From positions 1-64,000 of the forward strand of contig NZ_BONI01000030.1 of NCBI RefSeq assembly GCF_016862635.1: a stretch of DNA of 64,000 nucleotides, read 5' to 3'. This document shows positions 43,472 through 51,892 of the stretch, one piece after another. Origin of the DNA: Catellatospora coxensis. Its GTDB lineage: Bacteria; Actinomycetota; Actinomycetes; Mycobacteriales; Micromonosporaceae. How positions within the stretch are numbered: the first letter of the stretch is position 1; each line of letters begins with the position of its first letter. The notes beneath the pieces are model-generated. The model searched no databases and was not told where the DNA came from. It saw only the letters and a program-made list of their open reading frames with translations. Both the position numbers and the translations under genes were made by a program.

Positions 43472-44779
43472 CTAACTCTGCCGCAGGAACCTGTCCAGAA
43501 CCCGCACGCCGAACTGTAGTCCCTCCACCGGCACGCGCTCGTCGATGCCATGGAACAACGCGGAGAAGTTCAGATCGGGCGGCAGGCGCAGCGGCGCGAA
43601 GCCGAAGCAGCGGATGCCGAGCCGGGCGAACGACTTGGCGTCGGTGCCGCCCGACAGCATGTACGGGACCGCGTGCGCGCCGGGGTCCTCGGCCTTGAGG
43701 GCGAGCGCCATCGCGTCGACCAGCGCCCCGTCGAACCCGGTCTCCAGCGCGGGCTGGCGGTGAATCGACTCTATCTCCAGATCCGGCCCGAGCACCTCCG
43801 CGAGCTGCTCGCGGAACAGCTCGAACTGCCCCGGCAGGGTCCGGCAGTCGATCGTGGCACTGGCCCGGCCGGGGATGACGTTGTCCTTGTAACCGGCGTT
43901 CAGGCGGGTCGGGTTGGCGGTGTTGCGGATCGTGGCGCCGATCATGGTGGCGATCGGGCCGAGCTTGGCGATGGCCGCCTCGGGGTCGTCCGGGTCGATC
44001 TCGATCTGCAACGCCTCGCCGACCTCCTCCAGGAAGGCCCGCACGGTCGGGGTCACCACGACGGGGAAGCGGTGGCGGCCCACCCGGGCGACCGCCTCGC
44101 ACAGCGCCGTCACGGCGTTGTCGTCGTGCACGAACGAGCCGTGCCCCGGGCGGCCGGTGGCGTGCACGCGCAGCCAGTCGATGCCCTTCTCGGCCGTCTG
44201 GATCATGTACAGGCGCAGGTCGTTGCTGACCGTGTAGGAGAAGCCACCGACCTCGCCGATCGCCTCGGTGCAGCCCTCGAACACGTCGGGGTGCTCCTCG
44301 ACCAGGAACTTCGCGCCCCAGTCGCTGCCCGCCTCCTCGTCGGCGGTGTAGCAGAGCACGATGTCGCGCGGCGGCACGTAGCCGGCGCGCTGCCAGTCGC
44401 GCACCACGGCCAGCGACATGGCGTCGAAGTCCTTCATGTCGACCGCGCCGCGACCCCAGATGAAGTCGTCCTTGATCTCCCCGGAGAAGGGGTGCACCGA
44501 CCACTCGCTCGCGTCAGCGGGCACGACGTCCAGGTGGCCGTGCACCAGCAGCGCCCCGCGCGAGGGGTCCGCGCCCGGGATGCGGGTGACCACGCTGGCC
44601 CGGCCGGGCCGGCTCTCGAACAGCTGCGGGTCGAGGCCGACCTCGCTGAGCTTGGTCGCGACGTACTCGGCGGCGGCCCGCTCGCCGGCGCTGGTGGCCA
44701 GATCACCCGTATTGGTGGTGTCGATGCGGATCAGGTCGCGGCAGAGGTCGATAACCTCGTCAGTGGCGGGCGTACGCAT
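43472..44779 (-). CDS. M20-family zinc peptidase/deacylase
   Basis: The product has 435 residues. Di-zinc motifs are LLVHGHLDVVPA (H and D), WGRGAVDMKD (bridging D), CYTADEEAGSD (catalytic E and ligand E) and LFHGIDERVP near the C-terminus. The dimerisation domain between them starts at about residue 190 (GRPGHGSFVHDDNAV). Such enzymes cleave peptides or N-acyl amino acids; the exact substrate is unknown. AGGAAG stands 6 nt before ATG 44779. Confidence 0.93.
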   Translation of the reverse strand: MRTPATDEVIDLCRDLIRIDTTNTGDLATSAGERAAAEYVATKLSEVGLDPQLFESRPGRASVVTRIPGADPSRGALLVHGHLDVVPADASEWSVHPFSGEIKDDFIWGRGAVDMKDFDAMSLAVVRDWQRAGYVPPRDIVLCYTADEEAGSDWGAKFLVEEHPDVFEGCTEAIGEVGGFSYTVSNDLRLYMIQTAEKGIDWLRVHATGRPGHGSFVHDDNAVTALCEAVARVGRHRFPVVVTPTVRAFLEEVGEALQIEIDPDDPEAAIAKLGPIATMIGATIRNTANPTRLNAGYKDNVIPGRASATIDCRTLPGQFELFREQLAEVLGPDLEIESIHRQPALETGFDGALVDAMALALKAEDPGAHAVPYMLSGGTDAKSFARLGIRCFGFAPLRLPPDLNFSALFHGIDERVPVEGLQFGVRVLDRFLRQS

Positions 44780-44849
44780 AAGGATCTTCCTACCAGGTCG
44801 GGCCGGAATGTCCCAGCCCAGGACGCGGGCGCTTCCCGGCCGATGCTGG

Positions 44850-44868
44850 ACAGGCTAGGCTCACCTAA
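44850..44868. promoter_or_regulatory. Probable IdeR/DmdR iron box
   Basis: The site reads ACAGGCTAGGCTCACCTAA and matches the iron-box consensus TTAGGTTAGGCTAACCTAA at 15 of 19 positions, counting from memory of that consensus. It overlaps a TAGGCT -10 box and lies 22 bp before the DUF3159 start and about 70 bp before the divergent M20 gene. Iron-dependent repression of one or both is expected. Confidence 0.65.
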
Positions 44869-44890
44869 CCCGACGACCGCTGGAGATCAC

Positions 44891-45556
44891 GTGACCGCCA
44901 CCCGGCCCGACCCCGCCGGTGAGACCTTCGCCGAACTGCTCGGCGGACGTCGTGCCGCCCTCGACGCCACCGTCGGCCCGCTGGCGTTCGGCGTCGCGTT
45001 CGTGGCCGGCGGCCGGTCGATCGAGTGGGGCGTCGGCGCGGCGGTCGCGGTCACCGCGGCGATCGGGGTGTGGCGGCTGCTGCGCGGCGACAAGCTCGGC
45101 GCGGTCCTGGTCGGCCTGCTCGGCGTGGTCGTCGCGGCGCTGATCGCGCTGTACACCGACCGCCCCGAGGCGTTCTTCCTGATCCGCATCGCCACCAACG
45201 CCGCCAGCGCGCTGGCCTGGGCGGTCAGCATCGTGCTGCGCTGGCCGCTGCTCGGCGTGGTCGTCGGCGGCGTGCTCGGCCAGCGCGGCACCTGGCGGCG
45301 CGACCCGGCGCTGCTGCGCGCCTACAGCCGGGCCAGCTGGATCTGGGTGATGCAGTACGTCGTGCGGCTCGCGGTGTGGCTGCCGCTGTTCTGGGCGGGG
45401 CAGGCCGAGGCGCTGACGGTCGCCACGATCGCGCTGACCTGGCCGGTGGTCGCGGCGTGCCTGGCCGTCAGCTGGTACGTGATGCGAAAGTCGCTGCCCG
45501 TGGGGCACCCAGGCCTGCGCCACCCCGTGATCGACAAGGAGCCGGCGGGGGTCTAG
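44891..45556 (+). CDS. DUF3159 membrane protein
   Basis: The product has 221 residues with about five or six hydrophobic helices (for example LGAVLVGLLGVVVAALIALY, ALAWAVSIVLRWPLLGVVVG, ALTVATIALTWPVVAACLAV). FAELLGGRRAALDATVGPL and FFLIRIATNAASALAW are family-typical. The function is unknown. GTG 44891 has GGAG 5 nt upstream. The iron box in its promoter suggests a link to iron supply. Confidence 0.88.
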   Translation: MTATRPDPAGETFAELLGGRRAALDATVGPLAFGVAFVAGGRSIEWGVGAAVAVTAAIGVWRLLRGDKLGAVLVGLLGVVVAALIALYTDRPEAFFLIRIATNAASALAWAVSIVLRWPLLGVVVGGVLGQRGTWRRDPALLRAYSRASWIWVMQYVVRLAVWLPLFWAGQAEALTVATIALTWPVVAACLAVSWYVMRKSLPVGHPGLRHPVIDKEPAGV

Positions 45557-45565
45557 CCTCGCCCG

Positions 45566-46300
45566 GTGAGTCTCACCGCGGAGCCGATGCACGCCCGTCC
45601 CCGGCCGCCGGAGCAGCTCGAAGCGCTGTTCGGCGAGGGCTGGCCGGAGTTCATCTTCCACGACCCGGAGACCCGGCTGCACATCGGACGGATCCGCGAG
45701 CTGTTCGCCGGCCTGGAGCTGGTGCTGCTCGACGGCGACGAGCCGGTGGCGGCGGGCTGGGCGGTGCCGCTGTGCTGGAACGGCGAGGTGTCCGACCTGC
45801 CCGCCGGGTACAACGACAGCCTCGCCCGCGCCCTGGCCGCGTACGACGCCGGGAGCACGCCGGACACGCACGCCGTGCTCGCCGCGCAGGTGCACCCCGA
45901 CCGGCAGGGCGCCGGGCTGGCGGCGCGGCTGCTCGCCGCGCTCTGCGAGGACGCCGCCCGGCGGGGCCGCACCCGGGTGATCTGCCCGGTCCGGCCCACG
46001 CACAAGGCCCGCTACCCGCTCACGCCGATCGAGCGCTACCAGGCCTGGACCCGCCCCGACGGGCTGCCGCAGGACCCGTGGCTGCGCACCCACGTCCGGA
46101 TGGGCGCGCGGGTGCTGGCCGCCGCGCCCCGCTCGCAGGTCATCACCGGCTCGGTCGCCGACTGGGAGAGCTGGACCGGGCTGGCCCTGCCCGACACGGG
46201 CGACTACGTCATCCCCGAGGGGCTGAGCACCCTGCGCGTCGACCGCGAGGCCGACACCGGCGTGTACGCCGAACCCAACGTGTGGGTCCAGCACCGCTGA
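45566..46300 (+). CDS. GNAT-like acetyltransferase
   Basis: The product has 244 residues. AAQVHPDRQGAGLAARLL (about 110-127) is the acetyl-CoA-binding A motif, followed by RVICPVRPTHKARYP. The C-terminal third (WESWTGLALPDTGDYVIPEG) is conserved in a larger uncharacterised subfamily. TAGCCT lies 6 nt before GTG 45566 and overlaps the DUF3159 stop, so a separate leaderless mRNA is possible. Confidence 0.83.
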   Translation: MSLTAEPMHARPRPPEQLEALFGEGWPEFIFHDPETRLHIGRIRELFAGLELVLLDGDEPVAAGWAVPLCWNGEVSDLPAGYNDSLARALAAYDAGSTPDTHAVLAAQVHPDRQGAGLAARLLAALCEDAARRGRTRVICPVRPTHKARYPLTPIERYQAWTRPDGLPQDPWLRTHVRMGARVLAAAPRSQVITGSVADWESWTGLALPDTGDYVIPEGLSTLRVDREADTGVYAEPNVWVQHR

Positions 46301-46358
46301 TCTCAGCTACCCAGTGCCACGGATCGGTCACTCGAAGTTCATATACCAGCCATACGGA

Positions 46359-46380
46359 TGTATGCACGATACCGCATACA
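46359..46380. promoter_or_regulatory. Inverted repeat TGTATGC-N8-GCATACA
   Basis: A perfect 7-bp inverted repeat sits in an unusually AT-rich patch (46335-46385) of the 239-bp gap between the GNAT and phosphotransferase genes. A perfect 18-bp palindrome (GCGCGTTGC and its complement) follows at 46474-46491. No regulator lies next to it, so it may be a site for a distant protein or the remains of a lost gene's promoter. Confidence 0.4.
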
Positions 46381-46539
46381 GTGCTTCACTGGGCTTTGTG
46401 GACGGCGAGCCGACTGCGCCGGTCGCCAGGTCCGCCGTCGGCAGTCACTCCGGACGGTAGACCGGCGCGGCACGCGCGTTGCGCAACGCGCTGGTCGGCT
46501 CGACGTTCCACGGGCGGCGGGCGTGGCAGAATCTCGCGG

Positions 46540-47496
46540 ATGCGCAGCCCCACGCAGCCCGAGCTGACCCTGGCCGACGTCACGGCGAAGGTGCGGGCGG
46601 CCTTCGGGTCCGGCCCGGCGGTCACCGACAGCGCCGAGCTGTCCGGGGGCGGCTTCGCCGCGGTGTGGCGGGTGCGCCTGTCCGACGGCCGCGACGTGGT
46701 GCTCAAGGTCGGCCCGTCCCCCGAGGTCCCGCTGCTCACCTACGAGCACGGCATGATCGCCTGCGAGGCGGACTACTTCCGGCTGGTGGCCGACCGGCTC
46801 CCGGACGTGCCGACGCCGCGCGTGCTGCACCACGGCGACGGCTGGCTGATCACCACGTTCCTGCCCGGCGTGCCGCTCAGCGCCGGCCGGGGCGAAGACC
46901 ATGACGCGGTACGCGAGCAGCTCGGCCGCGCCGTGGCCCGGGTGCACACGGTGACCGGCGGCCACTTCGGCTACCCGGGCCCGCGACCGCGGGCGGCGAC
47001 CTGGCGCGCGGCGTTCACGGCGATGGTCGAGGCGATGCTCGCCGACGCGGTGGCCTGGCGGGTGGCCCTGCCCGTCAGCGCGGACCTGATCCGCGCGGTC
47101 GTCGCGGACAGTCCCGAGCTGGACGAGGTCGACCGGCCCGCGCTGGTCCACTTCGACCTGTGGGACGGCAACGTGCTCGCCGCGGGCGGCCGGCTCACCG
47201 GCCTGGTCGACGGCGAGCGCTACCTGTACGGCGACCCGCTCGTCGACTTCGTCTCGCCGCTGCTGCTGCGCCGCGCCGAGGACGAGCCGGAGCACCCGTT
47301 CGTCCGCGGCTACGCCGCCGCCACCGGCACGCCCGTGGTGTTCGACGCCCCGGCCCGGCGCCGCCTCGCCCTCTACCGCCTCTACCTCTACCTGCTGATG
47401 ACCGTGGAAGTGCCCAGCCGGGGCATCACCGACGAGTGGCGGCAGACCGGCCTGGCCCGCCTGCTGACCGAGGAGGTCGAGCGGCTCGCCCGCTGA
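46540..47496 (+). CDS. Aminoglycoside-phosphotransferase-family kinase
   Basis: The product has 318 residues. The N-lobe has GGGFAAVWRVRLSDGRDVVLKVG; the catalytic loop is VHFDLWDGNVL (HxD...N) and the metal site is GLVDGERYLYGD. Such kinases phosphorylate sugars, amines or antibiotics, and this sequence does not show which. CAGAAT lies 6 nt before ATG 46540, consistent with a leaderless mRNA. Confidence 0.87.
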   Translation: MRSPTQPELTLADVTAKVRAAFGSGPAVTDSAELSGGGFAAVWRVRLSDGRDVVLKVGPSPEVPLLTYEHGMIACEADYFRLVADRLPDVPTPRVLHHGDGWLITTFLPGVPLSAGRGEDHDAVREQLGRAVARVHTVTGGHFGYPGPRPRAATWRAAFTAMVEAMLADAVAWRVALPVSADLIRAVVADSPELDEVDRPALVHFDLWDGNVLAAGGRLTGLVDGERYLYGDPLVDFVSPLLLRRAEDEPEHPFVRGYAAATGTPVVFDAPARRRLALYRLYLYLLMTVEVPSRGITDEWRQTGLARLLTEEVERLAR

Positions 47497-47498
47497 CC

Positions 47499-47517
47499 TG
47501 TCAACGTCGCGTTGACA
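47499..47517. promoter_or_regulatory. Operator candidate TGTCAAC-N5-GTTGACA
   Basis: A perfect 7-bp inverted repeat with a 5-bp spacer covers the TTGACA (47512-47517) that serves as -35 box for the HSP18-type regulator gene. The same architecture recurs inside that gene at 47926-47944. It resembles the TGTCATC-N5-GATGACA operator I recall for RheA of Streptomyces albus. Confidence 0.65.
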
Positions 47518-47547
47518 TGATGGGGGCCGAACCCCGACCATGGCCGC

Positions 47548-48237
47548 GTGATCCCCTCACCTGCCGAACCGCGCCATCGATCCGGCACCCGCCGACCCAC
47601 CGGTGACCTGCCGGCCCGGTCGGGCATGCCCGCTCCCGGCGACGCCGGGCGCTGTCACCACACCGGCGCGATCGGACTGGACCTGCACCGGCGCGTGCTG
47701 GCCGCAGCCGGCGGCGACCCGGACGGGATCCTCGGCGCACTGGCGGACCTGCGGGAACTGCGTGCCGCGATCGACCATGCGGAACGGGATCTGCTGGCGG
47801 CGGCGCGCCGGCGCGGGGTGAGCTGGGCGCGGGTCGCGTCGGCGCTCGGCCTGCGGTCCCGGCAGGCCGCCGAGCAGCGCGCGGCCCGGCTGGCCGAGCA
47901 GGCGGACACCGGGAACGGCAGCAGCTGTCAACACTGCGTTGACATCGGGCCGGTCGCCGAGCTGCGCTCCGCCGCCCGCGCCGCGGCCGAACAGATGGCC
48001 GCGGACCCCTCCTGGGACGGCGTGCAGCCGCGCGCCGCGCTCGTCCGAACAGGCCTCAGCGCGGCGGCCGAAGCCCCCGCCGGAGCGCTGTATTCGCTGG
48101 TGGAGCACGCCGTCTCCGACCTGGTCGCGGTCGAGCTGGACGGCCGGCCGGTGCTGCTGCGGGTCGCCGTCGCCCGGCTGCGCCAGGCGTTCCGGGACGC
48201 TGCACCGCATGCCGTGGCGGGAGTCCGCGCGGGCTGA
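47548..48237 (+). CDS. HSP18-type transcriptional regulator
   Basis: The product has 229 residues. The helix-turn-helix-like core ERDLLAAARRRGVSWARVASALGL followed by RSRQAAEQRAARL matches proteins annotated as HSP18 transcriptional regulators in streptomycetes. A CQHC pair lies at about 131. The C-terminal half is helical and lacks a known fold. GTG 47548 lies about 6 nt after a weak -10 box (GACCAT) and the TTGACA -35, so the mRNA may be leaderless. It is likely to bind the palindromes at its promoter and within itself. Confidence 0.75.
   Translation: MIPSPAEPRHRSGTRRPTGDLPARSGMPAPGDAGRCHHTGAIGLDLHRRVLAAAGGDPDGILGALADLRELRAAIDHAERDLLAAARRRGVSWARVASALGLRSRQAAEQRAARLAEQADTGNGSSCQHCVDIGPVAELRSAARAAAEQMAADPSWDGVQPRAALVRTGLSAAAEAPAGALYSLVEHAVSDLVAVELDGRPVLLRVAVARLRQAFRDAAPHAVAGVRAG
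47926..47944. promoter_or_regulatory. Intragenic copy of TGTCAAC-N5-GTTGACA
   Basis: The arms are identical to those at 47499-47517 and the spacer is again 5 bp (actgc). The sequence encodes the CQHCVD stretch of the regulator. Two exact copies 427 bp apart argue for a looped repression complex. Confidence 0.55.
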
Positions 48238-48309
48238 GGTCCACATTGACAAGCCCGGTAGCGCCGCCCAGGATGAGCCACTCCGGCTCAACTTTCAGGG
48301 AGGACCGTC

Positions 48310-49620
48310 ATGGGCGGCGGCATGGCAGCGGTGCTCGGCGACCGCAACGCACGGCTGTTCCTCGGGGTGACCCTCACCTCCGGGTTCGGCAGCACGGCGA
48401 TGTCGCTGGCCGCCTCGGTCTGGGTGCTCACGCTGACCGGCGCGGCGAGCCTCGCCGCGCTGTGCGGGCTGTGCGTCTACCTGCCGTCGCTGGCCGGACC
48501 GGTGCTGGGGGCCCTGGTCGACCGGCTGCCCCGGCAGCGGCTGCTCGTGACGGCGAGCCTGGCCATGGCCACGCTCCTGCTCACCCTGCTCGCCGTACGC
48601 GGACCCGGCCAGACCTGGCTGATCTTCGCGGTGATGCTGGGCTACGGCGTCACCTTCGTGCTGCTCGACGCGGGCGAGGCCGTGATCCTGCGGGCGGCGT
48701 TGCCCGCCGACCGGTTGGGCGGCGTGAACAGCCTGCGGATGAGCGTGCAGGAGGGCCTGAAACTGGTCGCGCCGCTGGCCGGGGCGGCACTGTTCACCCT
48801 GCACGGCGGCCGGTCGGTGGCCGGGCTGGCCGCGCTGGCGCTCGGGCTGGCCGCCGGCTGCTACGCGGCGATCCGGCCAGGCCCGCTGCCGGGTGCCACG
48901 CGTGGCGAGCGCTCGCTGCTGCGGGACACCCGCGCGGGCGTGGGCTTCCTGTGGCGGCACGCCACGCTGCGCGGCCTGGTCGGGACCGGTGCGGCGGCGG
49001 TGGCGACGTCGGGGCTGTCCAACGCGGCGGCGTACCTGGTCATCGTCGGGGATCTGGGCCGGGCGCCGGAGTTCGCCGGGGTGCTGGCCGCCGCGCAGGG
49101 GGCCGGGTCGGTGGCGGGCGGGCTGCTGTGCGGGCGGGTGCTGGACCGCCGCGGTGAGCCCACCGCGGCGTGGTGGGGCGCCGCGCTGTCCGCGCTGGGC
49201 CTGGCGCTGCAGTGCGTACCGTCGACACCGGTGGTCGCCCTGGCCCGGGTGCTGATCGGGGTGGGTCTGCCGTGGACGGTCATCGCGGCGATGACGGCCG
49301 TGCAGCGGCATACGCCCGCGGAGTTGATCGGACGGGTGGCCGCGACCGCGAACACCGTGGTCTTCGCGCCGACGGCGCTGACCATCGCGCTCGGCGCGGG
49401 CGCGGTCGAACTGCTCGACCACCGGTTCGTCCTCGGCGTCGCCGCGGCCCTCACCCTGCCGGCCGCGACGCCGCTGCTCGCCAGGCTGCGCACGACGCCC
49501 GCCGCGGCCACGGCCGGTCACCAGGACACCGGTCCCTCCCCCACCGCGGGGACCGAAGGCGCGGAACCCTCGGCCGCGGCGGTCAGTCCGCGTCGCGGAG
49601 CCGAACGCCGCGGCGGCTGA
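48310..49620 (+). CDS. Major facilitator superfamily transporter
   Basis: The product has 436 residues with about 12 hydrophobic helices. LGALVDRLPRQRLLV is the loop 2-3 signature, GRVLDRRGEPTAAWWG its half-repeat. The topology fits drug or metabolite efflux of the MFS_3 type. AGGGAGGA stands 5 nt before ATG 48310. The last 38 bp overlap the convergent gene. The regulator at 47548 may control it, as the gap between them is only 72 bp. Confidence 0.88.
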   Translation: MGGGMAAVLGDRNARLFLGVTLTSGFGSTAMSLAASVWVLTLTGAASLAALCGLCVYLPSLAGPVLGALVDRLPRQRLLVTASLAMATLLLTLLAVRGPGQTWLIFAVMLGYGVTFVLLDAGEAVILRAALPADRLGGVNSLRMSVQEGLKLVAPLAGAALFTLHGGRSVAGLAALALGLAAGCYAAIRPGPLPGATRGERSLLRDTRAGVGFLWRHATLRGLVGTGAAAVATSGLSNAAAYLVIVGDLGRAPEFAGVLAAAQGAGSVAGGLLCGRVLDRRGEPTAAWWGAALSALGLALQCVPSTPVVALARVLIGVGLPWTVIAAMTAVQRHTPAELIGRVAATANTVVFAPTALTIALGAGAVELLDHRFVLGVAAALTLPAATPLLARLRTTPAAATAGHQDTGPSPTAGTEGAEPSAAAVSPRRGAERRGG

Positions 49621-50302
49621 GGAACGCCAGCGAGCGCTCCAGTTTGTCGAGGTCCTCCGGCGCGATCAGCCGGGCGGTCTGCCTGCCGAACGGATGGAAG
49701 AAGCCGTCGGAGGCCAGCCTGCGCAGGAAGCCCTCCTGCTCGCGGCGCAGCCCCGGGTCGGCCTCGGGCTGCCGGGCATACCCGGCCCGGTCCCGGGCGG
49801 CCTGCCGCGGCGGGTACGCCCGGTGCCGCTGGACGAACGACGCGAACGCCTGGATCTCCTGCACCGCCGCGCCCACGCCCGCGAGCGCGGCGTCGCCGTA
49901 GTCGCACCACGGCGGCTCCTCGGCGGCGTGGGTGAGCGTGAGGTCGAGCAGCCCGTCCAGCGTCATCGTCGCCACGCACAGCGGCACGGCCCAGACGATC
50001 GCGTTCGCGGAGTCCTCGTAGCGCTGCCAGGCCAGGTCGCGCAGCCGCTCCTGGTCGGCGTCGCCGTCCGCGCCGACGTGGTCGGGCGCGTCCCAGGCCC
50101 GCTCGCTGATCCGCAGCAGGGTCAGCGCGTCGTCCCGGAACCGCGAGCCGGACCGAGCGGCTTCGGCGAGCATGCCGATCTCGTAGACGTGGGTCAGGGC
50201 GCGTACGGCTTCGATCAGTTCCGGCGACGTGGGCGCGTCGCCCAGGTCGACCACGAGTCGGAGCAGTGCTCGGTCGGATTCGGCGGCCTTCGGTCGCGGC
50301 AT
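49583..50302 (-). CDS. Hypothetical protein
   Basis: The product has 239 residues, helical, with GYARQPEADPGLRREQEGFL and GFFHPFGRQTARLI the most distinctive segments and no recognised domain. ATG 50302 has AAGG 6-7 nt upstream; ATG 50317 lies in frame without a site. It overlaps the transporter gene tail to tail. Confidence 0.7.
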   Translation of the reverse strand: MPRPKAAESDRALLRLVVDLGDAPTSPELIEAVRALTHVYEIGMLAEAARSGSRFRDDALTLLRISERAWDAPDHVGADGDADQERLRDLAWQRYEDSANAIVWAVPLCVATMTLDGLLDLTLTHAAEEPPWCDYGDAALAGVGAAVQEIQAFASFVQRHRAYPPRQAARDRAGYARQPEADPGLRREQEGFLRRLASDGFFHPFGRQTARLIAPEDLDKLERSLAFLSRRGVRLRDAD

Positions 50303-50424
50303 GTGACGCCTTGCCATCGGAGATCATCTGGGTGCAGGCAGTATCCAACATGGATCACCGGTAGCACCAGGACCGCATGCGTACACCTGGGCGCGCGCCG
50401 GGCACACCGACCCGCGTCACCGCG

Positions 50425-50655
50425 TCAGAGCAGCCCGGACAGGTACGCGGCATGTTCGGCGGGGTTCGGCGGCGGCCACGGCCGGGTCTGCGACGCGTCC
50501 TGCGAGAGGTCGGACGCCGAGGGCCGCGGTGGCGGCCAGGGCCGGGCGGGCGTATCGGTCGGGGCCGCGCCGGACTGCAGCAGGGCCGCCGCGCACAGCG
50601 CCACGACACCCAGCGCCAGGGCCGGTCGGGTCCGGCCGTCGGACGGGGACACCAC
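50425..50655 (-). CDS. Small proline-rich secreted or anchored peptide
   Basis: The product has 76 residues. A signal-like helix (ALALGVVALCAAALLQSGA) is followed by two PWPPPxP repeats (RPWPPPRP, RPWPPPNP) and a short tail (AEHAAYLSGLL). GTG 50655 follows GGGGGTGA. No family was recognised; the peptide is probably exported and could bind at the cell surface. It is divergent from the DinB gene. Confidence 0.5.
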   Translation of the reverse strand: MVSPSDGRTRPALALGVVALCAAALLQSGAAPTDTPARPWPPPRPSASDLSQDASQTRPWPPPNPAEHAAYLSGLL

Positions 50656-50734
50656 TCACCCCCATGATCACGTCTTCCCCCATTATCCGCCGGTTCGCCC
50701 TGGCCGGCGGCGAGACCCGGGCGACGATGGGACG

Positions 50735-51763
50735 GTGACCGGCTGGGTGCTGCACGTGGACCTGGACCAGTTCGTGGCCGCGGTCGAGGTGCTGCGCCGG
50801 CCCGAGCTGCGCGGGCGTCCGGTGGTGGTCGGCGGCGACGGCGACCCGGCCAAACGCGGCGTGGTCAGCACCGCCTCGTACGAGGCCCGCGAGTACGGCG
50901 TGCACTCCGGCCAGCCGTTGCGGATCGCCGCCCGCAAGTGCCCGGACGCGGTGTTCCTGCCCGTCGACTTCGCCGCGTACGAGCAGGCGTCGGCGCTGGT
51001 CATGGCGGCACTGCGGGAGACCGGCGCGGTGGTGGAGGTGCTCGGCTGGGACGAGGCGTTCCTCGCCGTGGACACCGACGACCCGGAGGCCGCCGCCCGC
51101 GACGTGCAGCGGCGGGTACGGGCGGCCACCGGCCTCGACTGCACCGTCGGCATCGGCGACAACCGGCTGCGCGCCAAGCTCGCCACCGGCTTCGGCAAAC
51201 CCGCCGGGGTCTTCCGGCTCACCAGGGCGAACTGGGCCGAGGTGATGGGCGGCCGGCCCACCGACGCGCTGTGGGGTGTCGGCGCGAAGACGGCGAAGCG
51301 GCTCGCCGCGCACGGCCTGCACACCGTCGCCGAGCTGGCCGCCGCCGACCCGCAGGAGCTGGCCGCGGCGTTGGGCCCGGCCACCGGCCCGTGGCTGGTG
51401 CGGCTCGCGCACGGGGAGGACGACACCCCGGTGACGGGAGCGCCGTACGTGGCGCGTTCGCTGAGCAAGGAGACGACGTTCCAGACCGACCTCGACGACT
51501 GGGCCGACGTACGCCGCGAGGTGCTGGTGCTGGCCGCGCAGGTCGCCGACGCGGTGGCGGCGCAGGACCGCGCGGTGGGGCGGGTGGTGGTGAAGGTGCG
51601 CTACGTCCCGTTCACCACCCGCACCCACGGCCACAAGCTCGACAACCCCACGACCGACCCGGCCACCGTCGAGCAGGCCGCCCTCGCGGCCCTCGCCGCC
51701 TTCCCCGCCGACCGCCCGGTCCGCCTCCTCGGCGTCCGCGCCGAATTCACCCGCACGGACTGA
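50735..51763 (+). CDS. DNA polymerase IV, DinB2-like
   Basis: The product has 342 residues of the Y-family. VLHVDLDQFVAAVE gives the metal Asp (D9) and, at the steric-gate position, V14 where most DinB proteins have Phe or Tyr; GWDEAFLAVD holds the second acidic pair. VGAKTAKRLAAHGLHTVAELA is the helix-hairpin-helix thumb, followed by a little-finger domain. GWDEAFL and the non-aromatic gate recall mycobacterial DinB2, which uses ribonucleotides. GTG 50735 lies 6 nt after GACGAT, so the mRNA is probably leaderless. Confidence 0.92.
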   Translation: MTGWVLHVDLDQFVAAVEVLRRPELRGRPVVVGGDGDPAKRGVVSTASYEAREYGVHSGQPLRIAARKCPDAVFLPVDFAAYEQASALVMAALRETGAVVEVLGWDEAFLAVDTDDPEAAARDVQRRVRAATGLDCTVGIGDNRLRAKLATGFGKPAGVFRLTRANWAEVMGGRPTDALWGVGAKTAKRLAAHGLHTVAELAAADPQELAAALGPATGPWLVRLAHGEDDTPVTGAPYVARSLSKETTFQTDLDDWADVRREVLVLAAQVADAVAAQDRAVGRVVVKVRYVPFTTRTHGHKLDNPTTDPATVEQAALAALAAFPADRPVRLLGVRAEFTRTD

Positions 51764-51780
51764 CCCCGCCCTCCGCTTTT

Positions 51781-51847
51781 CAACGACGTTGGCCTATCTC
51801 ATCGAAAAAACGCGCGCCACAGTCGACGTAATAGGCCAACGTCGATG
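51781..51847. repeat. 67-bp palindromic element, family B copy 2
   Basis: The arms CAACGACGTTGGCCTAT (51781-51797) and ATAGGCCAACGTCGATG (51831-51847) pair with one mismatch. Its length equals that of the other two copies. It lies between the convergent DinB and 61-residue genes. Confidence 0.8.
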
Positions 51848-51892
51848 AGCGGCGGAGCAGGCGGCGGGCAGGCGGCGGGCGGGCGGCGGGGG

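Noticed and set aside
46358-46567. A 69-codon frame in the gap before the phosphotransferase gene
   Set aside because: Its Arg/Cys-rich composition and overlap with the real start argue against coding.
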